This document shows positions 1-11,574 of a stretch of DNA of 64,000 nucleotides, piece after piece. The stretch lies in contig NC_044591.1 in assembly GCF_901933205.1 (NCBI RefSeq), forward strand, positions 4,003,501-4,067,500, written 5' to 3'. The position numbers and the translations under genes are program-made. How positions within the stretch are numbered: position 1 is the stretch's first letter; each line of letters begins with the position of its first letter. The DNA comes from Camarhynchus parvulus (Eukaryota > Chordata > Aves > Passeriformes > Thraupidae). The notes under the pieces were generated by a model. The model saw only the letters and a program-made list of their open reading frames with translations. It was not told the DNA's origin and did no database searches.

Positions 1-1018
1 AAACACTACCCTCACACAGATATATATACATATCTATATACACACAAGGTAACTATACACTGGAATCCACAGAATGATACAAGGACCTATGGCCTATGAT
101 AGCATAGATCTCATTACAAAGTTATTCTGCATTTTTATCTCAATTTATATGTTTTGAGGCACAGGAAGGAGAGGGGGGAAAGATGCCTGAAAAAAGTCAG
201 TGTCCTCCTCCCCCCCACCACCTTAAGCATCCATTTGATAAAGCAAGTAAACACAAAGAAAACAGCATCTAAAACCCCCTGCATTTAAGTTGCAAATAAA
301 GCTGCAATTAGTATTATTCTTCTTTCCATTTATACATCACAGAATCCAACCCATTATTTAACAGTAATTCACAATTTTGTATACCATGAATACACTGGCC
401 AGAGTCCTATCAATACTGACAGTACAGTCCCCTAGGACAACACCAGTTAACTTTACTAGAGAGTATCACAGAGCAAAATGTTTTAATACAGATTCCTATG
501 ATATTTGAGGGAGCATCCAGCTTTCTCCATACATCTGTGCTACATACAAACTGCAAATTATGTGCATTAATATAACATTAAGCACTCAGTAACTAAACCC
601 CTACTTCAGTGGGAATTAAGGCCATATTGCCCAGTCTATAATTGTTTGCAGGAGCTCACAGGAGTAACCAAGGGGAGCTTCCACACTACTTGCTACAAGC
701 ACATATGCACTTTCACTAGAAAATATTGAAGTATAAAAAAGGAGAAGTTTGTTAACCTAGAAAGAGACAGATATGTTCCTCCATATTTCAAGGAGTTAAA
801 AAGTTATTGCATCTGCTGAGGTTATTTTTAGAGATGAATTGGGGGGAGGGTGGGGAACTTGTTTGTTTGGATTTTAAACAAAACAAACCTCTCCTCATGT
901 CTAAGCCATGCTAAAAATGCTATCTAAAGTTCTCCAGTGTAACACTACATAGCCAACTCATGGGTACAGATCTACAGGAGTTCATGTTACCTCAAGGATC
1001 ACAACTACATTAACTTAC
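1..1018 (-). other. PER3 intron 12 (partial)
   Basis: AT-rich sequence with no exon I can place. It begins with a short TA/CA microsatellite-like stretch (about 20-50). The next PER3 exon (expected to encode the SFKPV...-type segment) is not present, so it must lie further left. Confidence 0.7.
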
Positions 1019-1145
1019 CTCCCAAAACTTCTGAGCTCACAACCTGTTCATTTGCTTTCTGTGGCTTGCTCCTCGATGCAATGTACAGCTGCTGCCCCAG
1101 GTTCTTTATTCTGTTGACATCTGCACAAACTTGTTGCAATGTCAT
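1019..1145 (-). CDS. PER3: PER3 coding exon 12 (last in window)
   Basis: Acceptor GTCTCAAG, donor GGGAG|GTAAGT. Encodes [20 protein letters not shown] and ends [12 protein letters not shown]. One base is left over for exon 13, which lies beyond the left edge. Confidence 0.93.
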
Positions 1146-4100
1146 CTTGAGACACACAAAAAATGCAAAGTCAGAATAAAATGAGCACAAAGAGGCCATA
1201 GGAGCTGACTTGGGTACTTGTATTCTTCAAATGGAAGGGGAGCAGACTATCAGCCTAAACCTGGTATCTATTGGTATTTGTAAACTTAATTAATCCAATT
1301 ATCATGGTTAATTTAAGTAAATTAACTATGATAAAGCTCTAACAGCCTCAGCATATGAATGTTTTAATACCCACGCCAAGCACTGAATGTGAGAATAAGC
1401 TGATGACTTATTCATCAGGAGCCTCACAAGGAAATAAGGTATTTGCAATGCTTGTGTTAGGACAGCACTACTTCCACTCTCTTCTACAGCAGTGAACAAA
1501 ATTAAGAGCAAAAACAAAAGCCAGTACTCTGTCATTATAAAATTTAGCTTGAACATGGCTTTATTCTTCCCATGTCAGTAAAATTCATGATGAAAAGCAC
1601 ATGTACACAGTAAACATTTTAATTTTACAGGTGTATTTTCACTCCTCTGCAGTGACACATTTAGACTTACTGGTTCCTGTGTTTCCTCTGCACAGTTCCC
1701 ATTGGAGTCACTTGAAGATGCTATGCTGATGTAGTGCTCATAAGAGCCACTGCTTCCAAGGCTCCCATAACCACTGGAAACATTGCTGTGAACTGGCTGT
1801 ATGAGAAGGAAAAAAAAATTAAAAATCATCTTCTGAGAGAACAAAATGAAGGAAACAACATACTTTGCAACACAGAACTTAAAATAAACAAAGACAATCA
1901 AGTGAAAAGTCAGTATTTGTCTGGGCTCTACCACTTGCTTATGAAGAATTCTCTACCATGCTTCAAACTGTTTCAAGATGCAGATTTACCTTTCAACATA
2001 AAGACTTGGCAAAAATGTCAAACTGATTTTTTTTTGTAATGAGGTGGGCCTGTATCCATGTAGCAAATTTCTTTCAGACCTTTTAAAAGACCATCCTCAA
2101 AACAGCCCAGTAATCAGACTCGTTTCTTTAGCCTTCACTAACAAGGCCAGCCTGTGTGCTGAAATTCTTTTGCCTTCTTTACCTGCAGAAGCAGTTTGTA
2201 AATTTGTCCTTGTAATTCTCTTATCTCTTTCTCCACGCTGCTCGTTTCTTTACTTCTTGGGGCAAAGACATCTTCATTCAGAGGGCTTCTGGAGAGAGCC
2301 AACAGCATTTCACTGTTCATTTTCATTTGATGAAGAAAAGATAGCTACAAACACTTAGAACAGATTCTTAATTGATTTTTGATTATTTTGACTGTTCTGC
2401 TGACTCAACACAGAGGAATGTCATCTGTCCCCACGGGTGCTCTGAGAGCAGGGAAGCTCCAGGGAAGTCAATACATCAGCAGAGACACCAGTTAAAGCTG
2501 ACATCCACCCCTCTGTCTCCTTCACTCAGAAGGCAAACTCATACCCCATAAAATCTTGTATAAAAGATCACTTTGCAAAGTCAGAAGGACATTCACAAAA
2601 GCCATTTTCTCTAAGAGAAACCAGGTAAAAACAGAGTCAATCACATTTCCAAATTTCTTGAAAACTAAGGAGAAACATCTGAAAAATTAATTTGTATGTT
2701 CAATACTAACTGCATTTTAAAAAGATGTTGCCCTGGTAAATATTTAGATGCTGTATCAAGTAAATATGCCAAAAGAAGGCCAATTATTGTTTTTTTTCTG
2801 CTGAGCATGAATGAATTTTAGGTAATTATTTGTTAAAGTGATTAATTTTATGCTGCTTTTTAGCTTTGGCTCATCTAAAACTGGTATTTTGATTTGGACA
2901 TCAACTATATGCAAAAACCTGCTAAAATAAAAAGGTAGCTTTGCCTTTGACTTCAAAGTAAGTCACTTATTTTCACACTTAATAAACAAGACTAATGCTG
3001 TTCTGAGGTGTGCAGACAGATGTTAGGCTGTTATCACATCAGCAAGAGCAAATGATGTCCCTAGTTCAGTACTTAGACTGTTTTGTTTTGCAGAGTAATC
3101 AATGAAAAGCTCTTTATTTGATCAATTCCACAACTGACTTACGTGCGGACTTTGTGTCGGCCAATGATGAACACAACTTTCCTGCTCCAAGGATTCACAA
3201 AACTGGACCAGCTGGTGTCCAGTATGACATAATCCCCATTTTGAGTACAAAATCTAATAGGTAAATGTTCAAAAGGGGGCTGGCCAGCAAATTTCAGTAC
3301 TGGAAGAAAAACATAATCAAGAAATAGGGTTTAGCTTACATTATGACAGTAGTGCAAGCACAAACATGACTGGGGTTCTTAGAACTTTGGGATTGAATTT
3401 ACTTTGATCTCAAACTGACTGCATGAGTTAATTAGTTAATTTTTGTCCAGATTGCAGATCAGTCACATGTCAAGCAATATGATAAAGGAATGATAAAGCA
3501 CCATAAAACTAACAGAAATTCCTCCAGAAGCAGCTCTTACTTTTCCGGTGAATAGTGATCATCAAAGGACGATCTTCTGGGTGCAAATACATCAGTATGG
3601 ATGTTCCAATTAAATCCTGAGGTAAGTAACCCAACAAAGGCACTGCTCTGAAACCCAAACATTATCACAGGTCATAACAGAATTTTGACTATTCCCATCC
3701 TTAACCCTTTGCTGATCAGTGAAGGGCCCATGCACAATTACAGTGAAATTAACTAAAGCAACAGAACATTTCCCAACCCATCTCATAATCCTGTACTGTA
3801 ATATTGACACATAAATACCCATGACAAACATTTCTGTGCCTGGAGATTTAACAGATATTCACATGTGCAGGCAGTTTTGTGCTTGTTTACATGCAAAGGG
3901 GAAAAAAAAATGTATCTTGAAGACAATGGGTCATAGGGACATTGTCAGTAATTATGCTTGTTTTCCACTGTTGATGCTACCACAGCTCCCTGCTGCCCTG
4001 GATAAGGAAACTGACCACAGTTCTGTTTAACATGTGTTTTAAACCAACAAAAGACATTACATCCATGGAGTGTGAAATGCTTTCCATGAGTGGACTAACA

Positions 4101-7100
4101 CGAAACTGGTTTCATTACATATTGCCAATTGCACAGTTCAGCTACTTTACTTGGGTCTCCAGCTGCATCACTTAATTATTTTTTCTACCTCTCCATATAT
4201 ACCTCACAGGTCTTAAAAACTCAAATCTCTCACCTGTCATCTATGTCCAGAAAAACACATCCAGGGGTGTGTGTGGTGGTGAAAATTCTTTTATCCATAG
4301 GAATTCGAGGAGCTAATAGAAACAAAATATGCACTAAGACAGAAAACTTGGGCATTATTGTTGCTTATGATATTTACTGGTTCCTAAACTTTATAATTGT
4401 TTGCTGCTTTCTAACCAGTAACTCATAGAAATGTTACATATTATTAGGTACTACAGACTTCTCTCAAAAATAAAAATAACAAGTAGAGGTCAAATGCTTT
4501 GGGGCCTGGCAAAGGCAGCACAGCACAGATATTCTGGATTTGCATGCATGCACACACAAGCTGCAGCTTACACAGGTGAGGCTACCCAAGCACAGGCTCT
4601 AAACAAAGGAAGAAGACTTTCATACACTGCATTTTTCTATTGGCTTGGCTATTTTTCCAGTGGAACCTCCTGACTTGCCTTCATATCCAGAGTGGATTTT
4701 CTCAGCCAAAGCTAAGCAGCAGGACTCTGCATCCACATGGACAGAAGTGCACACGTGAACCAAGTATGGGGTGATTCTGAAGGGGTAACAACGTGCTTCT
4801 TGTTCTTGATCTTTCCCACCCCTGAGGAAAAGCAAAAGGGATTAACACCATGGTTTCAAGGCTCTCATACTGTGTGCCAGGGCTGAGAGCCCTGCCCAGA
4901 GAAGTTATGCTGAGCACAAACCCAAATAATCAGCTCCTATGCACACTCCTTTGAGATCCAAGGTCAACACACTCAGCAACACTGACCTCCCTCCTGCTGA
5001 AGTCAAGTAGATGTTTTGTCTCCAACACTTACATTCAGAGACAGCCTAGAAATACTCCTACTCTAATGGTTAAAGATTATCTTCTAATTCCCAGTCCAGG
5101 TCTATCCACAAAACCCACTCATTCAGTTTTGTGCTCTCCTTCAAGCTAAACAGTTCTTTTTCTGCTTGTTGTTTATTCTGTACCATTTTTAGGAAAAAAA
5201 TTTTCAAATATCTGTCTCCCTCAAGGTTAGTTTTCACAGACCTACATAAGAAAGACAGCTCCAGACTTGGTGCATTGTTATTCTTTGACTATTTTCCATA
5301 AGAATTTGACTTTCAAGAATGTTTTTTAACTGTAGCAGCACACAACGTCCTTGATGACATCTTAACCACAGCTTTGCAACAGCTGTGGTAACAATATGCA
5401 CTTTCTATTGCAAGTGCTTTTTCACCTGTTATAATTTCAATATTGTACCCAGCTCTTACAGAAAGAACTCAGTTACATTTTTGAAGATTATAATTTACAC
5501 TAAAAGTTACTTTCTTATTGCACAGTTAGTTTTGTAAAATGTTTCTAGAGAGAACCAAGTGAAGTGAGTGTCATAAAAACTACTTCTGACACTTCTGTCT
5601 TTGGGAAAACAAAAGATACAAATGGAAATTGGATAGAGCAGAAGTCTAACTCATAAAAAACCATTTTCTTACTTAAGCCTAGAGTGTGTGCCTGTGAAAA
5701 AATATTTTTACTCATAAAGCCAACATAATCAAAAGATCTGTTACATAAGGGAAGTAGAGACAGATGTTGTACAAAAACATGGAGAAAAACTGTTATAAAA
5801 GCTCCCCCAACCTAATCCTAACCTAGTACCTATTGCTATCTGTCCTGCCATATTCACTTCAGGTGCCCTTACACAATTCAAGAGACAAAGGTGGTTTAAG
5901 AGCTAAGGTTGTTGTAACACATGAATGAATCAATGATCAACTGAAAGATGGAGTAAGTGTCCTATCTGCTCAGAAGCCAACAGCTCTTACTGAAATCCAG
6001 AGACCACCTGAGCCTGGGATAGAACTGCACTGAAGATTGAAAGCCAATTTCAATTTTTTCCCTCTTTTAGCTCTAAGATTAGTCAGGTACTAAGCAACAA
6101 ACAGCATTCACAGCAGCAGCAAGTCAGGCTTCACAGTGGGACTTAGGTGACTTGAGTTTCCATTAAGGCTTCTGCCCCAATCTCTCAAGCCATCTTATTC
6201 TCAAAACACTTTTTGCTCCACTCTCAAACAGTAAAAGGAGGAACAGCAATTTTTCACAAGATCATTCTCCAATAGGTCCAAGAGAAAAAAGTATAAACAG
6301 TTTTCCTTCTGTCCCAGTGCAAGTTTATGCATCACTCTGGCCAAGCTGTTCAAAATGTGCTACTGGATGATAACACTAAACACAGAAATGCCATTTTGTA
6401 GTGGAGTTTCAGGAGCTCACACTGGTTAGCTATAACAATAGAACAGTTTCTGCTAGTACTGTGCCCCTTGTCAGCCTTCACAAAAATAAAACTGTAACAA
6501 TGCACTTACCTGATCCTGCAGAAAAAGGATTTCACCTGGGCATATTCATATGGAGAAGCTAATGAGATGAACACATTGAAAGTATCAGTTAATGTCCTTA
6601 AAAAGGCCACACCTCTCAGAACTATGTTAAACTCTGCATTCTCCAGACTTTCTGAGCAAGACTGAAGTTTCACAACCTACTCTTTATTAGCTACTGAATT
6701 GTCTGTTTAACAGTCTGCCCCCACATCAAATGTTATCTCTCATTTCTCTAAAAGTGAGAGTCCACTCACTCTTAGAGAAATCACTGACGTGGAACTAAAT
6801 TCAGAGAAAATGCATAGGGAAAAAAAAAAGGAAACAAACAAATCAACCAACCAATCAACACACCAAAAAAACTTTCTGCAGTGCATCACTGTGAAAAGGA
6901 AAGGTGACATTTCCTGGTTTTATGAGCCAAGTACCAAAAACTACATACAGACAAGAAAACCACAACTCCACTGGGGTGCCACTGCTCTGCTGGGTAGGCA
7001 CATCACTGGCATCCAAGTTGTGGAATCCCTGGCATTCAAAACCTCCAGATGTCTCATATCCTTTGATACCAAGGACTTTGGACTTCTCAGAACTGATGCC

Positions 7101-10100
7101 AGAACAGCCACATGTCAAGGTGGGCAAAAGACACAGCCTTGGCTTGCAAGCTACATTTGAACTGCTCACAAATAACACAAGACTCAAAAAGTCTCAGTTC
7201 AGACACATACGGCACTAAATAGCAAATCAGTGTAAAACTTGGGTTTGATGAGCTGTGAGAGGACCATAAAGACAAAGCACCTAAGCAACTATACGGTGTA
7301 GATTAAACAACTTTAAGCTCACAATCAGACTTATTTTCTTTTTAAAAAGCAGCAGCATTTGGAATGAGTAAGATGATACATGAAACAATGCAGTATGTGC
7401 CTTTTATTTACCCCAAGTAAGAGTTAAGCCTTTAGGAGATTAGCTAGGACTGGTCCCACAGCCACTCCAGTTTTCAAAGTGAAAAGGAACAAATGAGGCT
7501 GATGCACATTGGTAGCACAAGCATCTAAAATAACTACTCTGTTCTCATTCTGCAAAGACAGAAAGACACACAGAGCATTTACAAGCATTGCCATGTCCCA
7601 CCTGTTTGACTTTCCATGTTCCAAAGGGGCAGGTGAGACTGGTCAGTGTGTGTGTAGAACACACTCACATCCTGAGGGACAAGCAGCTCCACAAACCGGG
7701 AGGAGTCCAACACTTTCTTCTTACAGTTCAGAATAGAGGCTGCCTGCTCAGAAATATGAACTATGCGTCCAGACAGCAAAGAAAACACAGCCACAAACGT
7801 GTCCTGGAAAACAAACATTAAAGGCAATCATTGCCTGAAACATGGCAGTGATAACACAAAGATAAAAAGGAAAACAACCCCAAAACAAACCAACCCCAAA
7901 CCACCACACACCACAACCTCAAGCTGAGGTTCAAAGCTGTGTTGGGTAGTGTGTGATCCACTACACTCTCCAGTGCTGCAGCAGTGTACTCAAGATTTAC
8001 AAATGCTAATTACACTGCATTAGTCTTCTCAAAACAGATTAATGCTTGTCTTTGCTCTGAATGACTGGTTATCCCTCCACACACTCCTCCACAAATTTCA
8101 AAGGATTCATCACAATTCCACACACAGAAACATTCTGAGAGCTTTCCAATATTTTTTTGTATTTTTTCAGGCATTAGCAATATTTTTGATACAGCATTCA
8201 ACACTACTGAATTTCAAGAAATACTTCTTTAAAGCAGAGTCAAAAAGCATAACATCTATTGCAAAACATGAAAAAAATTTAAATGCAGAGTACAAATAAA
8301 AACCAAAAGTCCCTCACAACTATGGATCTGATGGGTTTTAAATCTTTCTCTGTTTCAAGAGATTGCTCTGCTGTAAATGAATTCTCAAACAGCTATTTGT
8401 TGCTTCTGGCCAAAAAAAAAAAAAATTAGTATTTCTGCACTCACTATTGTTGGGTACTGACACAGCACAGATAAGATGTAATCTTGATTTATCTTAAAAA
8501 ACTTGAAGGTCTGTGTAGCTAAAATTTAAAGGCCTTTCAATTTTACACATTCTATTTCTACAAAACAATGTTAGGAACTATATTTAGTGAAATTGAATTA
8601 ACTCCTTGAGTGTGCCTGAATTCTTACAGTGTTTTTTGGAGTGTGTTCAGATGCAACTGCCACCAACTCTTCTATGCTGTATGTCACCACATCTGCCTGA
8701 AACACTCTTCGGTCATTCAGAGCCTGGAAAAAGTCATTGTTTGCTAATTGAAAAAAAAACAAAACAAAACAGAAAAAGCAAAACAAACACAAGGAAGTCA
8801 GTAAGGAGACTACTTTGAAAATATTTCTTACAGCCCTTGTACTTTTGTCATCTTTTTGGTGAAGTCCAAGGTGGGATGAGAAGGTCTGTGTAGTGACAAA
8901 GGGAAAAGGAATACTGATTATACTACTGGAGTAATCTCATTTTGTTACAGAATACAAGCATGAAGAAGCAGTACAATTTTAGCTACTTAGTTCTGTGGGA
9001 AGACACAAACTAACCAATAATTTTTCAAAGTGGGATGGGAATATAATTTTCTTAATATACATAAAAAGTTACTATTAGGCACCTCTTAGCTATGGGGCTC
9101 TGAAGAAAAGAGAAGCAGTAGGGCGTATCTCAACAGAAGAGATAACACTGTTGCTTAACAAAAAAACCAAAAAACTGGCAACAAAGCCACAGAGCTTCAG
9201 AAAATCAACTGTTTGCAGGATGACTGGAATGCATTTTTTAAATCCTACTTGTTGCCAGACACATCTATGCACACCATGCTGCTGTTCTCCAGGTTTTCTC
9301 CACACGTACCTTGGACCTGCTGGACACACTGCAAGGCGTAGTTGAGAGCACTGATGGTGCTGGGCTTGTTAGAACTCCTTTTCTCCTCAGGTAAACACCT
9401 TTTCATTTCTTGGATCATCATCATCATATCTCTGTGTGACTGGCTCCAATTCAACTGCTCGCTGTAAAACACAGGTTAAACTTCACCAGAGAATTCTGGT
9501 GTCAATTTTTTTTACTGCTACCCAATTAAAATTACTCCCTAAATGAACAATTTATGGGAATGGCTGCAGAGTCCTGTAACATCCAGGCATGTCCTAATAT
9601 TCATTCAGTAAATTTCCTGTTGTAGCTTTCTCACTTTTTTGCAATTAAAGTTTTTTCTCCTCTACCTTCCTCCTTCCCAACTCCAGTATCATGGATGGCA
9701 AAGTCACACTGAAACCACTCAGCTTGCTAAGATGCCTAGCAACTAAAAAGAAGATGATGTTTACTCTAGATTTTCTAAATAACACAGGTATTAAAATAAT
9801 TAATAAATGCTGAGTCTTGATCTCTCTAAGGTTTTTGAGCCTTGAAGGCTGTCCCTGGTTTAAGCATCTCAGGGAACCATGAGGGCCTCAAAATACACCT
9901 GATGCAAATATTTCATGCCTCGTGACTTCAGAGGCTTCGTCATACTTTGTAACTGTTGACTTCAACAGCTGCAGAACGGTTAACAGATAAAAATCTACCT
10001 CTCCTTACATTTGCTTATTTCATGGACTAAAAACAAGCAGTCAATATCCTGAAATCACAGATTCTAATCCTACAGATGAGATATGAACCCCATTTTTTTA

Positions 10101-10739
10101 GTAACTCTTTTCCAGTCGACAGTATCATTAGTATCGTACTCGTACTATATAAATCATTACATAAGCGTAAGTATTGCGTTGTAACTTCACAAGCCTGTCC
10201 AACGCTGCATACATTACAGCTCTTTAACTCTTTTTTAGATTAAAAAAATAAATTACTGAATTTCCGAACGCCCACAAAAAAATGTATTTCAGTATTTCAG
10301 TAATAACAATAATTCTGTTTCGGTACTGCTAAACAGACTTTAGCTGAAGTACACATCCAAGCTACCCAAGGGTCGCTGACGGCTCAGCCGCTCCCAGGAG
10401 GCGGCACAGCTCACCGGAGCCGCGGGCAGCTCCCGCTCACCGCACCTGCCCACGGCCCGTGACCGCCGAGCCCCGCAGCCACCGGGCCCGAGCAGCGCCC
10501 GGCTCCCCGCTCCCCACCCCGAGCACCCATCCCCGCTCGCTGCCCGGGTACCTGTTGGCTTTCTTGCCGTCGGACTCGGGGCTGTGCAGCTCGGTCCCGC
10601 CGGGACCGCTTCCCGCGCACGCCGCGCACCGAGCGCCCGCAGCCCCCCCGGGCGCCGCCGCCGCCTCCCGGCCGGCCCCAGCCCAGGCCCCGGCCGCGCC
10701 ATGCTCCGCGCTGCCGCCTCGGCGCTCGCTCGCGTCCAT
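1019..10739 (-). CDS. PER3: PER3, period circadian protein 3 (5' part, 12 coding exons; gene continues beyond position 1)
   Basis: PER proteins bind CRY, enter the nucleus and repress CLOCK:BMAL1 in the circadian feedback loop. Twelve exons join in frame: 10552-10739, 9310-9461, 8628-8743, 7602-7803, 6510-6558, 4679-4821, 4234-4312, 3541-3647, 3143-3299, 2183-2288, 1671-1796, 1019-1145. They give about 518 residues: Ala/Gly-rich N-terminus (1-63), conserved [13 protein letters not shown] block (exon 2), PAS-A (about 122-280), PAS-B with its PAC tail (about 290-398, ending GRHKVRT), then [12 protein letters not shown] and [20 protein letters not shown]. The match to vertebrate PER3, not PER2, is clear in exons 6-12. 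The casein-kinase-1-binding region, the rest of the protein and the 3' end are outside the window. All introns are GT-AG except intron 6 (GC-AG). Birds are known to lack PER1, so PER3 is one of two PER paralogues. Confidence 0.95.
1671..1796 (-). CDS. PER3: PER3 coding exon 11, SSGYGS motif
   Basis: Acceptor CATACAG, donor GAACCA|GTAAGT, phase 0 at both ends (42 codons). Encodes [20 protein letters not shown]. In PER2 the SSGYGS hexamer is the phospho-dependent beta-TrCP binding site; the same hexamer is intact here. Confidence 0.94.
2183..2288 (-). CDS. PER3: PER3 coding exon 10
   Basis: Acceptor CTCTCCAG, donor CTGCAG|GTAAAG. Encodes [15 protein letters not shown] then [16 protein letters not shown], the helix that follows PAS-B. 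Leaves in phase 0. Confidence 0.94.
3143..3299 (-). CDS. PER3: PER3 coding exon 9 (PAS-B and PAC)
   Basis: Acceptor TTCTTCCAG, donor CGCAC|GTAAGT. Encodes [20 protein letters not shown], then [20 protein letters not shown], the end of PAS-B with its C-terminal PAC motif. Confidence 0.95.
3541..3647 (-). CDS. PER3: PER3 coding exon 8 (PAS-B)
   Basis: Acceptor GGGTTTCAG, donor GGAAAA|GTAAGA. Encodes [20 protein letters not shown] then [15 protein letters not shown], part of PAS-B. Phase 2 in, one base out. Confidence 0.94.
4234..4312 (-). CDS. PER3: PER3 coding exon 7
   Basis: Acceptor TCTATTAG, donor GACAG|GTGAGA. With the carried base it reads [20 protein letters not shown] and then FLDIDDR. 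This is the start of PAS-B and nearly identical to vertebrate PER3. Confidence 0.94.
4679..4821 (-). CDS. PER3: PER3 coding exon 6 (PAS-A end), GC donor
   Basis: Acceptor TTTTCCTCAG. Encodes [20 protein letters not shown] through EKIHSGYE. The exon ends GAAG followed by GCAAGT. No GT donor gives the phase needed by exon 7, so this is a GC-AG intron. Leaves with one base. Confidence 0.92.
4822..6509 (-). other. PER3 intron 5
   Basis: Longest PER3 intron in the window (1.7 kb). AT-rich, with no coding signal and no recognised repeat. Confidence 0.75.
6510..6558 (-). CDS. PER3: PER3 coding exon 5 (49 nt)
   Basis: Small exon with acceptor CTCATTAG and donor ATCAG|GTAAGT. With the one base carried over from exon 4 it reads [16 protein letters not shown], like the APVKPFFCRIR segment of mammalian PER3. 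It is too short to appear as an open frame and was found by splice phase and homology. Confidence 0.9.
7602..7803 (-). CDS. PER3: PER3 coding exon 4 (PAS-A core)
   Basis: Acceptor TTTCCAG, donor AACAG|GTGGGA. Encodes [20 protein letters not shown] and, further on, [20 protein letters not shown], the PAS-A core. PAS-A and PAS-B mediate PER dimerisation. Leaves with one base. Confidence 0.95.
8628..8743 (-). CDS. PER3: PER3 coding exon 3 (start of PAS-A)
   Basis: Acceptor TTTCAATTAG, donor AACACT|GTAAGA. Encodes ANNDFFQAL..., then [17 protein letters not shown], matching the lead-in to PAS-A of vertebrate PER3. Leaves in phase 0. Confidence 0.93.
9310..9461 (-). CDS. PER3: PER3 coding exon 2
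   Basis: Acceptor TTTTACAG at 9462-9463; donor CCAAG|GTACGT. Encodes [20 protein letters not shown] and, further on, [20 protein letters not shown], the conserved helix-rich segment before PAS-A in all PER proteins. Enters at phase 2, leaves with one base. Confidence 0.93.
10552..10739 (-). CDS. PER3: PER3 coding exon 1
   Basis: ATG at 10737-10739 in a good context (GCG before, G after). The exon encodes about 62 residues starting MDASERRGG, rich in Ala and Gly, and ends ...SDGKKAN at an AACAG|GTACCC donor (phase 2). The open frame continues upstream without a stop to another ATG at 10901, so a longer N-terminus cannot be excluded. I chose 10739 for its Kozak context and a length like that of other PER3 N-termini. 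Confidence 0.8.
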
Positions 10740-11084
10740 CGCGGATCCGCTGAGCGCCACAGCACGGGGGGCATCGGCTGCCGCGGCACCGGGGCACGGC
10801 CGGACCCTCGGCCTGCGCTGCAGGCAGAGCACGCGCCGCCTCACGGGACGGTGGGAGGAGCGGCGCCCCCCCCCCCGCTCTCCACCGAGCCGAGTGGGCA
10901 CCGGGGCCGGCTCCGCGCTCCCGCGCTGCTCGCCCCCTCAGCTCGCAGCTGCCCAGCGCCAAAGGGCCCGGCGGCCTCCGCTTCGCCTTCCCGCCCCTCC
11001 GAGGCCGCGCCTCTCCCGCCGACCCCGGGCTGTGCCCGCTCCGGGCCGGGAGCGCCCTGAGGGGCCGCGCCCCCGCCCCGCGCT

Positions 11085-11094
11085 GTTACGTAAC
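11085..11094. promoter_or_regulatory. D-box palindrome GTTACGTAAC
   Basis: Perfect match to the PAR-bZIP/E4BP4 consensus RTTAYGTAAY, bound by DBP, TEF and HLF (activators) and NFIL3/E4BP4 (repressor). It lies 346 bp upstream of the PER3 ATG. Mammalian Per3 is known to have D-box control. Confidence 0.75.
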
Positions 11095-11132
11095 GCGGCG
11101 CACGCGGCGGCCCCGCTCCCACACACCCGCGC

Positions 11133-11138
11133 CACGTG
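11133..11138. promoter_or_regulatory. E-box CACGTG (PER3-proximal)
   Basis: Canonical CLOCK:BMAL1 E-box inside the CpG island, 394 bp upstream of the PER3 ATG and 39 bp from the D-box. The identical hexamer also suits USF and MYC/MAX. Confidence 0.65.
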
Positions 11139-11188
11139 CGCCGCGCCCCCGCGGACAGAGGAGGAGGCGGAGGCGGGGTCGGAGCCGC

Positions 11189-11574
11189 TTTATTGGAGGA
11201 GACCGCGCGCGGGGGCGTGGCCAGCGCGGGCCGAGGCACCGCCCCGCCCCTCACGCGGCGCCGCACGCGGCCCCCGTGCGCGCGCATGCCCCGCCGCCAC
11301 GTGCGGCGCCGGCCCCGCCCCCGGGCGTGGTCGGGCCGAGGGGCGGGGCCGAGGGGCGGGGCTCGGACCATTGAGGCACCGCGAGCTGTGCTGGTTAGTA
11401 ATTAATGACAGGAGTGTCTTAAGGCCACCAGTAAAGTTAGTTAACATCTCGATAATCAAAATAGGTTTGCTTTAAACAGCAGTAAACGGGCTGAGAAGGC
11501 AGCAGGTTTGAAGTGGAGAGGCTGAAGTAGATTCCCAAAGGCACCTTCAGTTGAATTGAGTTTCTTCTTCTAAT
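11189..11574 (-). other. VAMP3 3' UTR (probable) with candidate poly(A) signal
   Basis: Between the VAMP3 stop and the PER3 start the only AATAAA on the minus strand is at 11189-11194, inside the PER3 CpG island. If used, the 3' UTR is about 0.4 kb. The real 3' end is unproven and could extend into PER3. Confidence 0.4.
11298..11303. promoter_or_regulatory. E-box CACGTG (PER3-distal)
   Basis: Second canonical E-box in the island, 165 bp beyond the first, in the near-palindromic context GCCGCCACGTGCGGCG. Confidence 0.6.

Larger units (their letters stand above)
10400..11400. promoter_or_regulatory. PER3 promoter CpG island
   Basis: Abrupt GC- and CpG-dense block covering PER3 exon 1 and about 650 bp upstream. 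It has many GC boxes (GGGGCGGGG at about 11340-11360), an inverted CCAAT (11192-11196), a D-box palindrome and two CACGTG E-boxes. No TATA box is evident, consistent with a dispersed CpG-type start. Confidence 0.85.

Noticed and set aside
10459..11475. 338-codon plus-strand open frame over the PER3 promoter
   Set aside because: Pro/Arg/Ala-rich composition, opposite a proven PER3 exon, in a CpG island where stop codons are rare. No domain or splice support.
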